64,000 bases of DNA, from NCBI RefSeq assembly GCF_021018805.1, contig NC_086251.1, forward strand, positions 15,853,098 to 15,917,097. Direction: 5' to 3'. Of the stretch, positions 38,121 through 50,436 are shown piece by piece (position 1 is the stretch's first letter; the number at the start of each line of letters is the position of its first letter). Source of the stretch: Prinia subflava. Its lineage: Eukaryota > Chordata > Aves > Passeriformes > Cisticolidae. Made by a program: the position numbers and the translations under genes. The notes beneath the pieces are model-generated. The model did not search any database. It worked only from the letters and a program-made list of their open reading frames with translations, and was not told the origin of the DNA.

Positions 38121-38350
38121 ACAGGTCAGTATATTTCCACTTGTCCAAATCCTGTCTGCAAACAAACAGCTGTGACCATTAAATCACTTGCTGAGCCTCC
38201 AACAACTTCAGTGCAACTCACTGCTTCATACCTACTCTGTGCACGTTTCCTACAAAGATCCCAGGAGGAGTTCACAGATGGGTGTCACTGCTGCTGTACT
38301 CACCAAGGACATAATCAGTCCCAGGGCAGCAGCAAAATGCTGTGCCAAGG

Positions 38351-38370
38351 GTTTTTTTTCTTTTTTTTTT
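38351..38370. repeat. T-rich run
   Basis: Two T blocks of 9 and 10 separated by one C. A low-complexity tract. Confidence 0.8.
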
Positions 38371-41300
38371 CTTCACATCAGAACAGCTTTGCATAGAAAG
38401 TTACATTAAAATACACTTGACACTGAGCACAACAGAAAATGCCTACTTCCAGTGGACCCCAAATACTGTATAAATTCATCTGGCCAAAGGCTGAGGCACA
38501 CTCTTCCTTCTTGCTCATATACCAGGTTCACTGGAAAGGCCAAATGCACTTTAACCCTTTCTATATCATGCATTCATAAAAATACTCACCAGATGCAGAA
38601 ACGTGTGCACAAAAGGCTCCATCTTTTAGAGGTTAAAAGAATTGTTTTACAATTAAGGCATTATTTTTCATGTGGAATAACTGAGCTGTAATCTGATGTG
38701 AAGCCACAAAAATGCAAACTGCAAGGATGTCCATTGTATTTCACGATACATGTGTTCTACTCAGGCTGATAAGTTTTTTTTTTTACATCAGAATTTTAGC
38801 AGAGGTCATTTAACAACTGCTTTTCCAGAAACTCATGAAAACTTACATTTATTCTAATTAATTCAAATACAGTTCATACATTTCACTGTAGGCTTGCTCT
38901 GCTCCATGCTGCTCCTGCTGCAGGCAGGACTGTCAGACTAATGGATTTCCTTTCTGATCAATCCATCCACTCTCATGTCTCAGGGTAAACAGGGACCTGA
39001 GGAATGATGGTGCCAAGGCCTGGACTCATCCTACCCAGAAGTGGAGCTGGTTTAGATGCCCAGAGTGGTCAGTGACCTGACAAAACAACACACAGACACG
39101 CTCACCCTCTCTGACCCTTCAGAGTGAGTTTCCTGAATCTGAGAACCAGGGGTTGTCTCTGCCTCAGCAAGTGAGGAGTGCAGGTGAAGAAGATCTCTGC
39201 AGGGGAGCTGCTGGTGAGGCAGAGCCACCATCACCCATCCCCACGTCCCTCTGGAGCTGGGTTTGCTGCCCACCAGCTCAATTCCAGACCCAAGGAGGGA
39301 ATGTCACTTAGGGGCAGGAGTGTGCAAAGTGTACTCCTGTAGCATATATGCACAGTTTGATTTCATTCATAAGTCTCCCATGTTCCAAGACTGCTCTCAA
39401 CAAAAACAAAACCCTAATAAACAGGAATTGTCAGATGATTGTTCCAAAAGTGCATTCCTGCTCTGAGCTAAAGCACCAAGGCAACCAGCAAGACCTACAC
39501 TGCACTAGAACCATTAATTTTTAAAAACCAAACAATATCAAGTAATTTAGCACTCAAATTGACAGTAGGTTTTTGTTAAAAGCAGAAGGCAAACAAAATC
39601 CAAATTCTTAATATCCTTAGGAGTGTTTTCATTGCTCATTTAATTGACTTTCTCCCTAGGGCTTTTGCAATCCCACTGCAGTAAATTGTGAAGCGAGAAA
39701 GAGGATCTTCACTATAATAAAGCCTGACAAGTTAAATTCTCCTAAACTAAGCAAGCAGAAAAACTTAAGATTTAAAACAACTGTATTAACCCAGGATATG
39801 ACAAGGAAAAAAAAACCCAAGACAGTTACGGGTCCTGGTAGTGTGCCTTGCTGGGAAGTTTATGTCTCCGTGTCACTATACACCGGACTGCCCATCCTAA
39901 CGTTCCACTCAGCGTGTCAAAAGCAACAGCAAGAGTTTACAAAAGATCTTTGGCTCTCAGTTAACTGCATTTTATTTCTTCTACATTTTGCCAGTTAGTG
40001 TTGCAATCCTTGCAGCGTATTAGCCTATCACTAGACATTCCTGAATTCTTTTAAAAAGGGCTATTCTTGGCACTTGCTAGAAGGCAGCAAGACCCTTCTC
40101 TTCATGTAAGGACACTGCCACAAACGTAGTGCAGCTTTCAGGCTGGGCATTCACCCTGAGCTCCACCTTGGGTGTACTTTTAAAGCTTCTGGGTACCTCT
40201 AGTAATGCAGAAAATGACTGGTTGTGCATTGAACAGCTTTCCACAGAGCGAAACATTAAAGATACAGATTTTAATCTATAAATTGATATGCAGCCAGGAG
40301 AAAAAGGGGAGGAACGACCATATTCCATAATTGCCTGCAGCCCAAAAGGCAGCTGGCATCTGAGTCTTAGAAAGAAATGTTGAGCAGATTGTGGGTGCTG
40401 GCTATGGGGAGCATTTTCTTGCTGGCATGGAAGCTGGGTGTTGATTCAGTGCTGGCAAAAGCTTTCCTCTGCACCCACAGAAGTTAAATCCTCTATCACC
40501 TCTCAACAAGTACGTTATGATGGCAGAAGGCTTTTTTTAATCTAGCTGTTGACAAGGAAGCCTGTGAGGCTTTTTGAGGATCAGAGTTAAAAAAACACAA
40601 CCTGGTAATGCCTTCTGTTTCTCTAAGGTGATCCTCAGCTCCACTTAATCTTGTTTGGGGAGTGGCCGGGATACCACGGTGAGCTGGCAGGGAGCTATGC
40701 AGAGCTCCTTGAGTGGGAGCAGGGAGAGGATGGGTGGGCAGGATGTCAGATGGGAGGCACCACTCATAGACCATGCCCCAATGACTTCTCTTCCATCCTG
40801 TGCCGCTGAAACAAGGAAAGTGCAAGTATGGATTTTGTGTTTTCAGAATTTATGACATGCATTTTAAGTTTAGGGAGGTAACAAAGAGATGGAGAACCAT
40901 CCTTTGTAATAAAGCATGGCAAGTCTCTCCAAGAGCAGTCACCCTGAGTTGGCTTAGAGAATACCTGGCAGACTACCTGATATTTACATTAGAAGATATA
41001 AAAAGTGACTGCAGGGTTGAATTTGATACATGCACACACATACTATGCTGAGAACTGTGCTTCTGTGTCCACTGCTGTTGGGACCCAGTGAAACTACTTT
41101 CTGCAATGTGTGATTAAACTCAATAACCAGAAAGACAGACCTTGCAGGGGCAGAGCTGGGCCCAAGAGAAAGATCATGTGGCAAAATGCTGCCTAAAGGA
41201 ATAAATTAGCCAACAGAAGATGAGATTAGTTTTAGTTTCTTCTGCTACAGTTTAATGATTTTACCATATGTTTATGGATGATGTAAGACATTAACTGCAT

Positions 41301-41910
41301 TTCAGGTACAAAAATTTTAGTATAATTTTCTGACCAAAAAAATCAATTGTTGTAATTAAAAATTGATGCTTACAGGGAAATTTAGCTCTGTCAAGTTCAG
41401 CACTGAGGGACATAGCCTTTGTGTAAATCTGCTTTGGTTGGGTTTGTGGGCTGAGGGCTGGTTGTCCCTTGTTTCAGTTTGAGATTTGGACCCACAAATC
41501 ACGTAGGACCTGGATTTTCCTCATGTTGCCATGTGAATCCAGAAATCAGCTCCAGTCTGAGTGCAAGAGGGCCCAGTTTTGCTGAGCAGCCTGGAGAACA
41601 GTTGCAAAATTTTCCACACACCTGGACTGAGCTTTGAGACTGTAACAAAGCTGAAAGCTGGCCAAGTTTCTCCTGGCTTTGTTACCGGGCTTTTTGCACA
41701 GATCTATTATTGTCTGCATTATTTTTTTTTCTTTCAAAACTGAACCATTAGGGAAAAAAGGTTTGTGCAGGGGGAGGAGAGAATGTAAAAGAAACAAGAG
41801 TGTGTGTTTGCCTGCAAGAGGGAGATGCAGCACTACAGCAATCGGTATCACTGCACACACAAGCAGCTACAAACAGGGTGGGAGCTTCAAATGTAGCAGA
41901 GCTCAGCAGA

Positions 41911-41946
41911 AGGGGAAAAAAAGAGAAAAGAAAAGAAAAAAAAAAG
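41911..41946. repeat. Purine-rich (GAAAA) tract
   Basis: Pure purine stretch of G and A blocks, about 36 bases. In one plus-strand frame it reads as a run of Lys, Arg and Glu, which explains the basic segment of the overlapping long open frame. Confidence 0.85.
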
Positions 41947-42789
41947 ATAGAAGACAGCAGGAGCGCTGTTTGTCTTGGCTGGTTAGCACTCAATCCCCAC
42001 CTGCATTTGATTCTGCTCAGTCTCCGGACTCCTCCCCTCACTTTGGAGTCATGGCAATACAGGAAGGCAGGAGGGGAAGGGAGACAGAACACTTTGTACT
42101 AGCAGCCAGACCACTGTTTAACTTCTTCAGCCAAAATACAAATATGAATATGGAAAGATTTTATGGTGAGATACATCAACAGACTGAAGCAGTTCTGAAA
42201 ATCCTTCTACAGTTGCCCATTCAAGGTTTTCAACCTGCAGACTTTTCTTGTGATTAATCCCAGTGTTTGTTTTGTAGTAGTAGTGCTAAGTATTTACCAA
42301 GTGATTTGAACTGTCAGTTCTGCCACAGAGAGTTCTGTCTGCTGGGAGTATTTTATGGCCTTCATAATTTGCACTTATATCCAGCCCTTGTTGCTTTTTC
42401 AGTTTCATTATGGTTTGAAAATGAAACCCAGAAAATAACCCCTGTGCTTACTAGCAAAGAAGCCTGGGCATTGAGCAGTAGCAATACAGCAGCTGTGAGC
42501 ATTTCAAAATGCAGAGCAAGAAAAAATTCTGTTGCAAACTATACTTCCCTATGCATGGTAAAATCTAAATAATTTCTTTATTTACTTACAAAAATTCTTT
42601 TATGTCAAACTGCTTTTGCAGATATTCTCCCTCTAAATTCAGAGTAAATTTTAGCAGCCCCATTGCTGTGCATAGGCCTTAAGCATGCTGGATCTGGCAG
42701 TATGCCCCCAAATTAGGCTATGCTGAGCAGACAGAACAACAGGCATCTTCCTCCCTTGTGCCATAAGAGATCTGAAAAATAAAAGTGGT

Positions 42790-42840
42790 GTTTTTTTTTT
42801 TTTTTTTTTTGTTTTGTTTTGTTTTTTTGTTTTTTTTTTT
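42790..42840. repeat. Long T-rich run with GTTTT units
   Basis: About 51 bases, only T and G: 20 T, then two GTTTT units, then further T blocks. Read on the minus strand it resembles a poly(A) tail with CAAAA units. This raises the possibility that a retroposed copy lies at higher coordinates on the minus strand, but I recognise no source gene there. Confidence 0.85.
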
Positions 42841-45800
42841 AATTGGAGATGCTTCACATAAAGAGACATCAGAAAGTAAACTGCTGATAGCACCTGCTGG
42901 TGCTATGGCAAGCACTTCTTGTGAACCAGAAAGTCTCAGAAACTGACAGTAGCAGCTAGAGAATCACAAGGTGCCCCTGCATCCACAGGCATCACATCAC
43001 TGAAATATCCTGATGTCTTCTAAAGCTTTGGGGATGGTAAACAAGTATCAACTTTCCATCTCTCTCAGAAAAAAAACCAAAAAAACCCCAGTTTCTGAAA
43101 GCTTGAGAAAACAGAATTAGAATTGTATAAAGCACTGTAGGAAAGCACCTCTCAATAAAGCACTATTTTAATTTTGTACAAAAGTCTGTCACTGTAAAAC
43201 CATGATACCTAAAAGCAATTGCTTAAAAACTCTTGAAAGTGAATATCTAAATAGATATTCCAGTACAACTTATCAGCTGCCCTCTGCATTATAATTATTA
43301 ATTAATTAAAGTGTTTCCATTATTTTATTCAGAAATGAGGGAGAGAATGGCACTCTTCATTGGAAACTGCAATGTTAAATTCTAAACATTTGGAAACACG
43401 GAAACACAACACTAAGAGTTAAATGAAAGCAAGGAAGGAGGAGGAAGCAGTAAGACCAATTCAATGCCTTTCTCCTTCCCGTCCCTCCTGTTTTACCAGC
43501 ACAGGGGAGATTGCAAACAGAGGGGTTAGGAGGCACAAAAACCCACTCCTGATCTCTGAGTCACTCCTGGGTCTCACAGAGAAGTATGGCAGAATATTGT
43601 TATATGTACTGAATAGTTGTCCATAAGGTAACAACACCAGTAAGGTGGATTTCCACCCTAATACAATGGATTTTTTTTCCATGTCATTTCAGTCCTCTGC
43701 AGCAAATGACCTTTCTGTAAGTGTCAACACAGATGTGTGTTTTGGAGCCAGTCATACTGATGCTTTTTATAGCCAGTGGAGAGAAACGGGCAGCTACATT
43801 GTAGTCCACAGGATTTATTTTAGATTCTGTTTTAGGATGAGATGCATCATGCTCTAGATATGACTTTTCTCCTGCCCCCTCCCAAAAACATTGAGTCTCG
43901 ACTGGGAAGATCAGACATCAACACTTAAAGTAAAATACCCAAAGAGCCAAGATGAGTCACCTTCCCTCTGGCTTGAACCCACTGCCCTGCTGCAGTGAAT
44001 GAGGTTCTGCCACTGACTTCATTACAAAACCAGAATCACACTTCTCATTACTCTGTCTCCATTTCAGCCATGCTGCCACACCGTGCCACATCACAGCCAC
44101 CAGACCAAGAGTCAACAACCTTTGAGGCTGTGCTTTTCCATTTGGGAAGATAAGCATGTTATCCTAACCTGGATGAGAACAAGGATCAGCTGCTAGCAGT
44201 AATAACTTGCTGTGGCTAAGGCAGTGGTTCCTACAGAGCTGGACCTCAAAGGGAGGCAACAATAGGAGCTCAATGCCAAGGCTAAAACATCACAGCTCTG
44301 AAAAACAATAATCCAAACCTTTACATCTCAGCTGAAACTGAAGAAGCTTACAGTGCTCACCTTTTTCTTCTCCGTTACAGGAATACTCACCAACAATACT
44401 TTCTAATATCTCCAAGAATCTAGCTTTTGGTAGTTCTTTAACTGAAGCAGATTAAATGCACCAGACAAATGTGGACTTTCAAAGGACAGCCATTTTTGTG
44501 ACAGCTTTCCAAAAAACCATGAAGACAGACTAATTTTTCTCCAATCAAAATATCTATTATTATTCTCCCCAAATTTCATTATCAAAGCTTTTGTGGATGA
44601 GATTTAGTGTAAGAAATTTGTGAAGACTGAAGTCTAAGGAAAAACCTAAGGAGAGTTACAAGAAGAAAAAATGGCTTTCTAATGAAAAAGTTTGACACAG
44701 TATTCAGGAAAGAAAAGTTATGGGATCATTGTAATACACCATTTTCAGTCAAAATTTCATTGCCTTTCACTCTGTTAATTATGCTTTAAATTACCCTAGA
44801 TGGTGCCAGAAGCAGCCATAGAAGTAGAATAAAGGATGATAATAAAACCAATTTGGTTTTGTGGAGCCTCCATAGCTGGGTGGCACCTAAATAAAAGCAT
44901 TTTAAATGCCAGAAGCCAATTTGTGGTTTGGTTTTGGATTCATTTACAATTTGGTTTGGCTTTCAAACAGATCTAAATATGATTGGGGTAGGGTATAAGA
45001 ACACACAACCCTCTTATTTCTGTGAGGTGGGCAAGGCTTATGTTTCACCATCACTGATTTGTGGTTAGCCTCTTCTTTTGGCTATTAAATTTAATCAACA
45101 TTATAGAACTGCCATTTGCTCAAGGCACTGCTAGAGTCAAAGATGCTCTGCAGATGTACACACCTAGGTTTGTGCAGATGTCACTGCAGAATCAGGCCCA
45201 GAATTTGGATAGCCTTTAAGTATAGAACAGAGTATAGTGATATTTACTAAAACACAAGACTGGTATCTCAAGTGGTGACTGCATTAACAAGGTGACCCAG
45301 GAGAAGTCTTTCAAAATACCTTTTACCCTTCCACAACACAGTGGTTTCAGTGCAGTTTTCTATCAAGAATTTGCAGGTAATGAAATCAGGGGGGAATACT
45401 GACAGCTATATGAGCATTTAAGCTGTATGCATTTATAAGAGGCTTAAATAATGAAAATTAAAATTAGAATGGAGTAACAGAGTTAACAGCTTTTGACAAT
45501 GTTTTAAATATGAATAAGATTTTGATGATTTATGACATCCCTTAAGATGACTGGAGTAAGAAAAGTGACATGATAACAACATGCCTGGTTCTAGGGTTTC
45601 TTTATGCTGGTAGCCATACATGTAGGGGCACATACCAACTTTCTAAAAACATAATTAGGCCAGATGACACGATTCTCAGAAGAAGAGAAGAGGTAGCTAT
45701 TTTTAATTTTATTTAGATCTGCTTTGATTGCCCTTGTGCTGCATCTTCTTCCATATTGCTACTTAACTTGAGAAGGACTCCAAGAGGTCTTTTGAGCTCA

Positions 45801-46009
45801 AGCACAAGGGGAAGAGTTTGCTGAGAACCTGAACCTTGATACTTTTTTTTGTTTCAAAATACATGTGTAGAGATACATGTGAGAGTGCATCATTTATATG
45901 TTTTAACACATGCACACAAACAACTTACTGAATGTTCATGGTCTCAAGTTTCCCAGATACCCTTTTTCTAAATACTGAAGGACAACCACAGCATTGAAAC
46001 CAAGTTTCA

Positions 46010-46330
46010 AAGAAGGGCCACAGAATATATTAAGGGAGAGAGAATGCTTGCTGTGATAGGAAAACAGAAGAACTTGGCTTGTTTGGCCTCATAAAGGAAA
46101 GACAAAGAAAAGATATCATGTCCCTGTATAACTGTGGCCATAGAGTATAAGATCAAATTTCAATAAACTGGTCATGAATAAATGTAGTTAAAGAGAGAAA
46201 AAGGTTTCTAGCTGTCTGGAGAGTGAAATTCTGTAAGCTGCTTACACATGAGGCTCATGGTGACAGGTTGCCTAAATGGCTTTCAGATGGATTTTGAGAG
46301 GATTAAGGAAGGAATGATTAATTTATAGAG
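46010..46330 (+). mobile_element. Diverged CR1-like LINE remnant
   Basis: Weak but collinear resemblance to the ORF2-end and 3' region of older CR1/L3-type elements: gaacttggcttgtttggcct, then gacaaagaaaagatatcatg, then a later block near ttgcctaaatggctttcag. It is heavily decayed. The assignment is by pattern and could be wrong. Confidence 0.4.
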
Positions 46331-47642
46331 AGAAATTCCCAGAAAGTGGCTTCTGAAGCAGACCTGTAGGTATCCAGTGTATTGATACATACAAGGGTGT
46401 TTGAAAGGGGTTTGTATCTCTGTTTGTAGTGCAGTTATACAGAATTTACTTCCAAGATTTCATTGTGAAGAATTAATCACGCTGCTGCCCTTGTTTCTGA
46501 TATTTTCCTCCCTCTGCTGAACAACTGGATACTGAAATAAGATGCAGACACACGCATGTCTCAAGGCATTACATTCCCTTCAGCATCTAGTTGGCACATC
46601 CCACTGGCACTCAATGGAACAGCATACATTTTTCCTTCAGGTCATACTGGCAGGTACTTTACTGGGTTTCCCGATTTCCTCAGAGGCAATGGTTATAAGT
46701 CAGCTTTCTTTCCCACCTGGGAGCTGTATTCCACACACAATCTCATTTTGCAATACCCTTGATCTCTCCTGTTATATTCCTATGGCACATTACAGCATGA
46801 CTTTTGACCTTCCACTATAAAGATGTATTTTTGAAGGCTGATAAGTAGTGTTCTGTGTGCTGTGATTGCAGGAACGATCTGCAAAAAGATCTGTGCACTC
46901 CTGAACTGGGCATCTGCCTCATGGTTGCAACTGTGGGAGATCAGTCTCAAAGGCAGAAGGTGGTTCTTTCTAACCTGATGTTCCTGAATACAACTTACTA
47001 TAAAAGACCTGCATGCTCATGAGCATAGGAACTGGAAAAAGAGTTGACAGACAAGTTCTTTTTGGCTTGGGTAGCATTTGGTAATTGCATTTGAGAAAAC
47101 GGTTGAAAACAGGTTTAGCATGGATTGATCTGAATTAAGTAGAACATTCAGTTCCTTCCTCACTTTGGCCTCTTGGAGGTCAATTTTCATCCCAGACATT
47201 TCAGAGCCTCAGTTTTGAAATGCATATAAAGGGAGATAAAACAGACAGCTATCTTGGCAGGCAAGAAATACAAATGGAACAGTGATAGGAAGTAGAAAAG
47301 GGAAAAAGAAGTCTGGTTTGGGAAGAGAAAAAAATGATGTTGGAACTGCAGTACCTAGAGGAATGGAAAAGCCAGGAGGGGCCTGGCATTTTGTGATGTA
47401 ACTCTAATACAAAAATACCGTTTTTGAATCTTCAAAAAAACAGAGAAGCTGCAACTAGTTACATTCAGAGATAGGCTACAGGTATGCTCATTTAAGTGTT
47501 AGGAGAAAGCAACAGAGAAATTTTCTATTCAAAGCAAAGATCAGAGCTCGGAACCTTTTTCTCTCAATCTCATATTTACTCCTCTAGTGGACACTATTTA
47601 AGAAGAGCAGATGCACAGTAAATGCTAAAAAACACCTTTTAT

Positions 47643-47668
47643 ACACACACACACACATATATATATAT
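47643..47668. repeat. (CA)n(TA)n compound microsatellite
   Basis: Seven CA units pass directly into six to seven TA units, about 26 bases. Confidence 0.9.
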
Positions 47669-50419
47669 TTAAGAGGCAAGACCCATGAACATCTGTATTC
47701 CAGGAAAGTATCACTCTTGAACAATTTCTGCAGAACATATGTATGGTTTTTTGGGGATGAGGACTTGAAGCTCTGGGCAGGCACTATGAGCATTTTCCTC
47801 TCTGTGACAGCACATTGCCATTGCCATCACTAAGCCATCCATGGGGCTGCCAAAAATACAGCAGTGCCTTCTGCCTTCAGAGCACCACCTTGCCATCCTT
47901 GTCTTTTTTGTGGGGAATTGGGTTGGATGCAATGGTTGATCCTTTCTGTGCTTCCCTTTCTAACTTAAAACCCAGCACAATGACCACCTAACTGCACCAT
48001 GGAAAGAAATGGGTAGAATTTATTAATGCGGAAAGAAAAATGAAAGAAAAAGCTCACAGCTTCCTCAGGTATTAGGGTGGAAATGGGGTGGATGCTAACT
48101 TGGGTGCAGCTCTTTAATGACTGAATAAATGGCAGTAATGAGGCAGTTCCAAGGTTTATCAGATGACTGCATTCATTTGCTCTAAATATCATATTTAGTG
48201 ATTTGTGCTGATTCGTCAGTTTGTGGGATTAGTTACAGTTCATTGTAAGTTTTAACTGTATTTCCATGTATTGTGTTAAGACCTGATTCAAGAGTAGTTT
48301 TATTTGATAAAAACCAGATGTTCTTAAAAGAGACTCTCTCCTTCACAGTACAAAACATTATTCTTAGCAATTGTATGTACCTTACAAAATTAATAAGCAC
48401 AGCATCTCCCTGCGTGACATATGACATTATTATATTTTTCCCTGTTGAGGGACTTTTAAGCCATTGGGGTCATGACCTCTGTGCCTTATGAGAAATGGAA
48501 AAGCACATGGTTCCAATTTTATCTTCAACCCTGCCCTGCTGCTGACATGTATGTTTACAATATGGTTCATCTGTTGACCCTTCACTCACATTTAAAATAT
48601 TAGCTAACATTTTTTGGTCCCAATCTCAACGGTGCATGGCGATTAGCTTTTAAGACCAGTTGTTTTCTTTATTGCCTTTTGACATGCACGTCTTATCCAA
48701 AAGCCCTTGACTGTTTTTCTAATTTGAAAACAGCACCAGCCACAAAACCAGCTCTGGTTTGCCTGGATGCTCCTGCTCTCGTTGTGACGCCGGGCACTTC
48801 AGATCTTTAAAAACACAGTATCTCCCCACTTGCAGAGGAGATGGTAAACATCTTGCAGTGGTCTGAGATATCCCTGAGGAGCTGCCTGGCTCTAACCCTG
48901 CTCTTGGCTGCCTTCAGTCCTGGCTGAGGTGGGTCAGGGTGAGCTCAGCCTGACGTGTCTCCTGGGGGACACAGTCTGTCCTCCAAGCTCCCCTGCACGA
49001 GACTCCCCGGAGACAGCAGCTGGATCATGCTACGGGCGAGTCAAGAAGAAAACTCTCCCAGACAAAACCAGCCCTCTTCCCAATCAGGGCTGGGTGCTGA
49101 AAGAACACACTTTCACTTTTCAGCATGGAGAGAAAAAAAGAGCAATCAGCTAAGGCTGACTATTTGAAAGGGGTGGGGGCTAAAAACTGAGAAAGCTGCT
49201 TATTCTCCGCTCCATTTTCCCTTACATCAAAACAAAGGTAAAGGAAAAAGGAAAGAAGTGAAGGAGAAGCTATCTTATTTTAATTTCTTTTTAATAAAGG
49301 GGAAAATTTGAACCAGAAAAATAAGAAATATTTTCCTTTTAAGTTAAAATGACAATTTACAAAGATACCTCTAGCATTTGAGTCTCTTCAAAATTTTCCC
49401 CCTTTGTTTTAAAGTTTATTTTAAAAGTTTAAACAACAACATAAAATGTTCTCTGATAGCATGATTGTGAAAAGAAAAAAGAGCACTTTCATGATACAAG
49501 AGAAAATTACTTGGTTATTTTCACCATACTGTATTAAAAGATACCTTATTAAGTGAGCTCATGTAAATGGATGCCTTCCCTCAAACTGCATAATAGGGCA
49601 TCACATTCATCGTTTGCACAGTTCAAAATATTTTTATAATTCTGAAACTTGGCACTCTCAGTTTTCCTATAATCCACTGTCCCAGTAGATATTTTCAATG
49701 TGCTTATTGATGTATTTGGCTTCTCATAAAAATTCTGTAAATAATTCCCAGGCCTAAAATGTACTAAGCTTATTATGCTGCTAAAGAGACCTTCAGAAGT
49801 GCTAATGCTTTCTTTTCAGGGAGTGAGAGCATGGTCTCTTTTCAGTGGTTGTTATGGGAAGATATTTCAGTGACAACCAGGCAGATTCAGGGTCACTGTT
49901 TCTTGGAGGAAGGGATATGGTTATCACAGGCTCTGAAAACCCTTAATTCCTTCAGGTTTCAACCATCATATATATCCTCAAAAACCTTGAGAAGGGCTGA
50001 ATAATGACAGAGAAAAAATGACATCTGTAGGCTAGAGACATTGCTTTGCATGTGGGAAGAGCTGGCAGAGAAAGCTGAAGTGAGATGCTGTCCTTCCCCT
50101 AATGAGCACAGAAATGCACCTTGACACCACAGAGGCACTGCTGTGTGCAGCTATAAGATCATGATAACTGCAGAGGGATTTCCTATTCTCTATGTTTGGG
50201 TAATCCCATGCACTCCCAGGTAATTTGGCTACACACAAATACAAATATACACATATATATCTGATGTATTCCCAAGCTATCCTGTAAGAGTCCAGTCCAT
50301 AAATAATCTTGTTAAAGTGTTGAAGTCTTTGCTGTTCACAGGGAGTTGATACTAGCTGGAGAACCAGACCCTAAAATTGTCCTCCTTCATCACTCCTACA
50401 AGTTCTTTAATCTTCTTCC

Positions 50420-50436
50420 TTTTTTTTTTTTTTTTT
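50420..50436. repeat. T run
   Basis: Uninterrupted run of about 17 T, followed by CTTTTC-type sequence. Confidence 0.85.

Larger units (their letters stand above)
38121..46009. other. Intronic stretch with low-complexity tracts, no gene seen
   Basis: About 7.9 kb. It includes T runs at 38351-38370, a purine tract at 41911-41946 and a 51-base T-rich run at 42790-42840. The longest open frame of the window is here (41679-42257, plus, 192 codons) and runs through the purine tract as a Lys/Arg/Glu-rich stretch. It has no family resemblance. No mobile element was confidently recognised. Confidence 0.45.
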
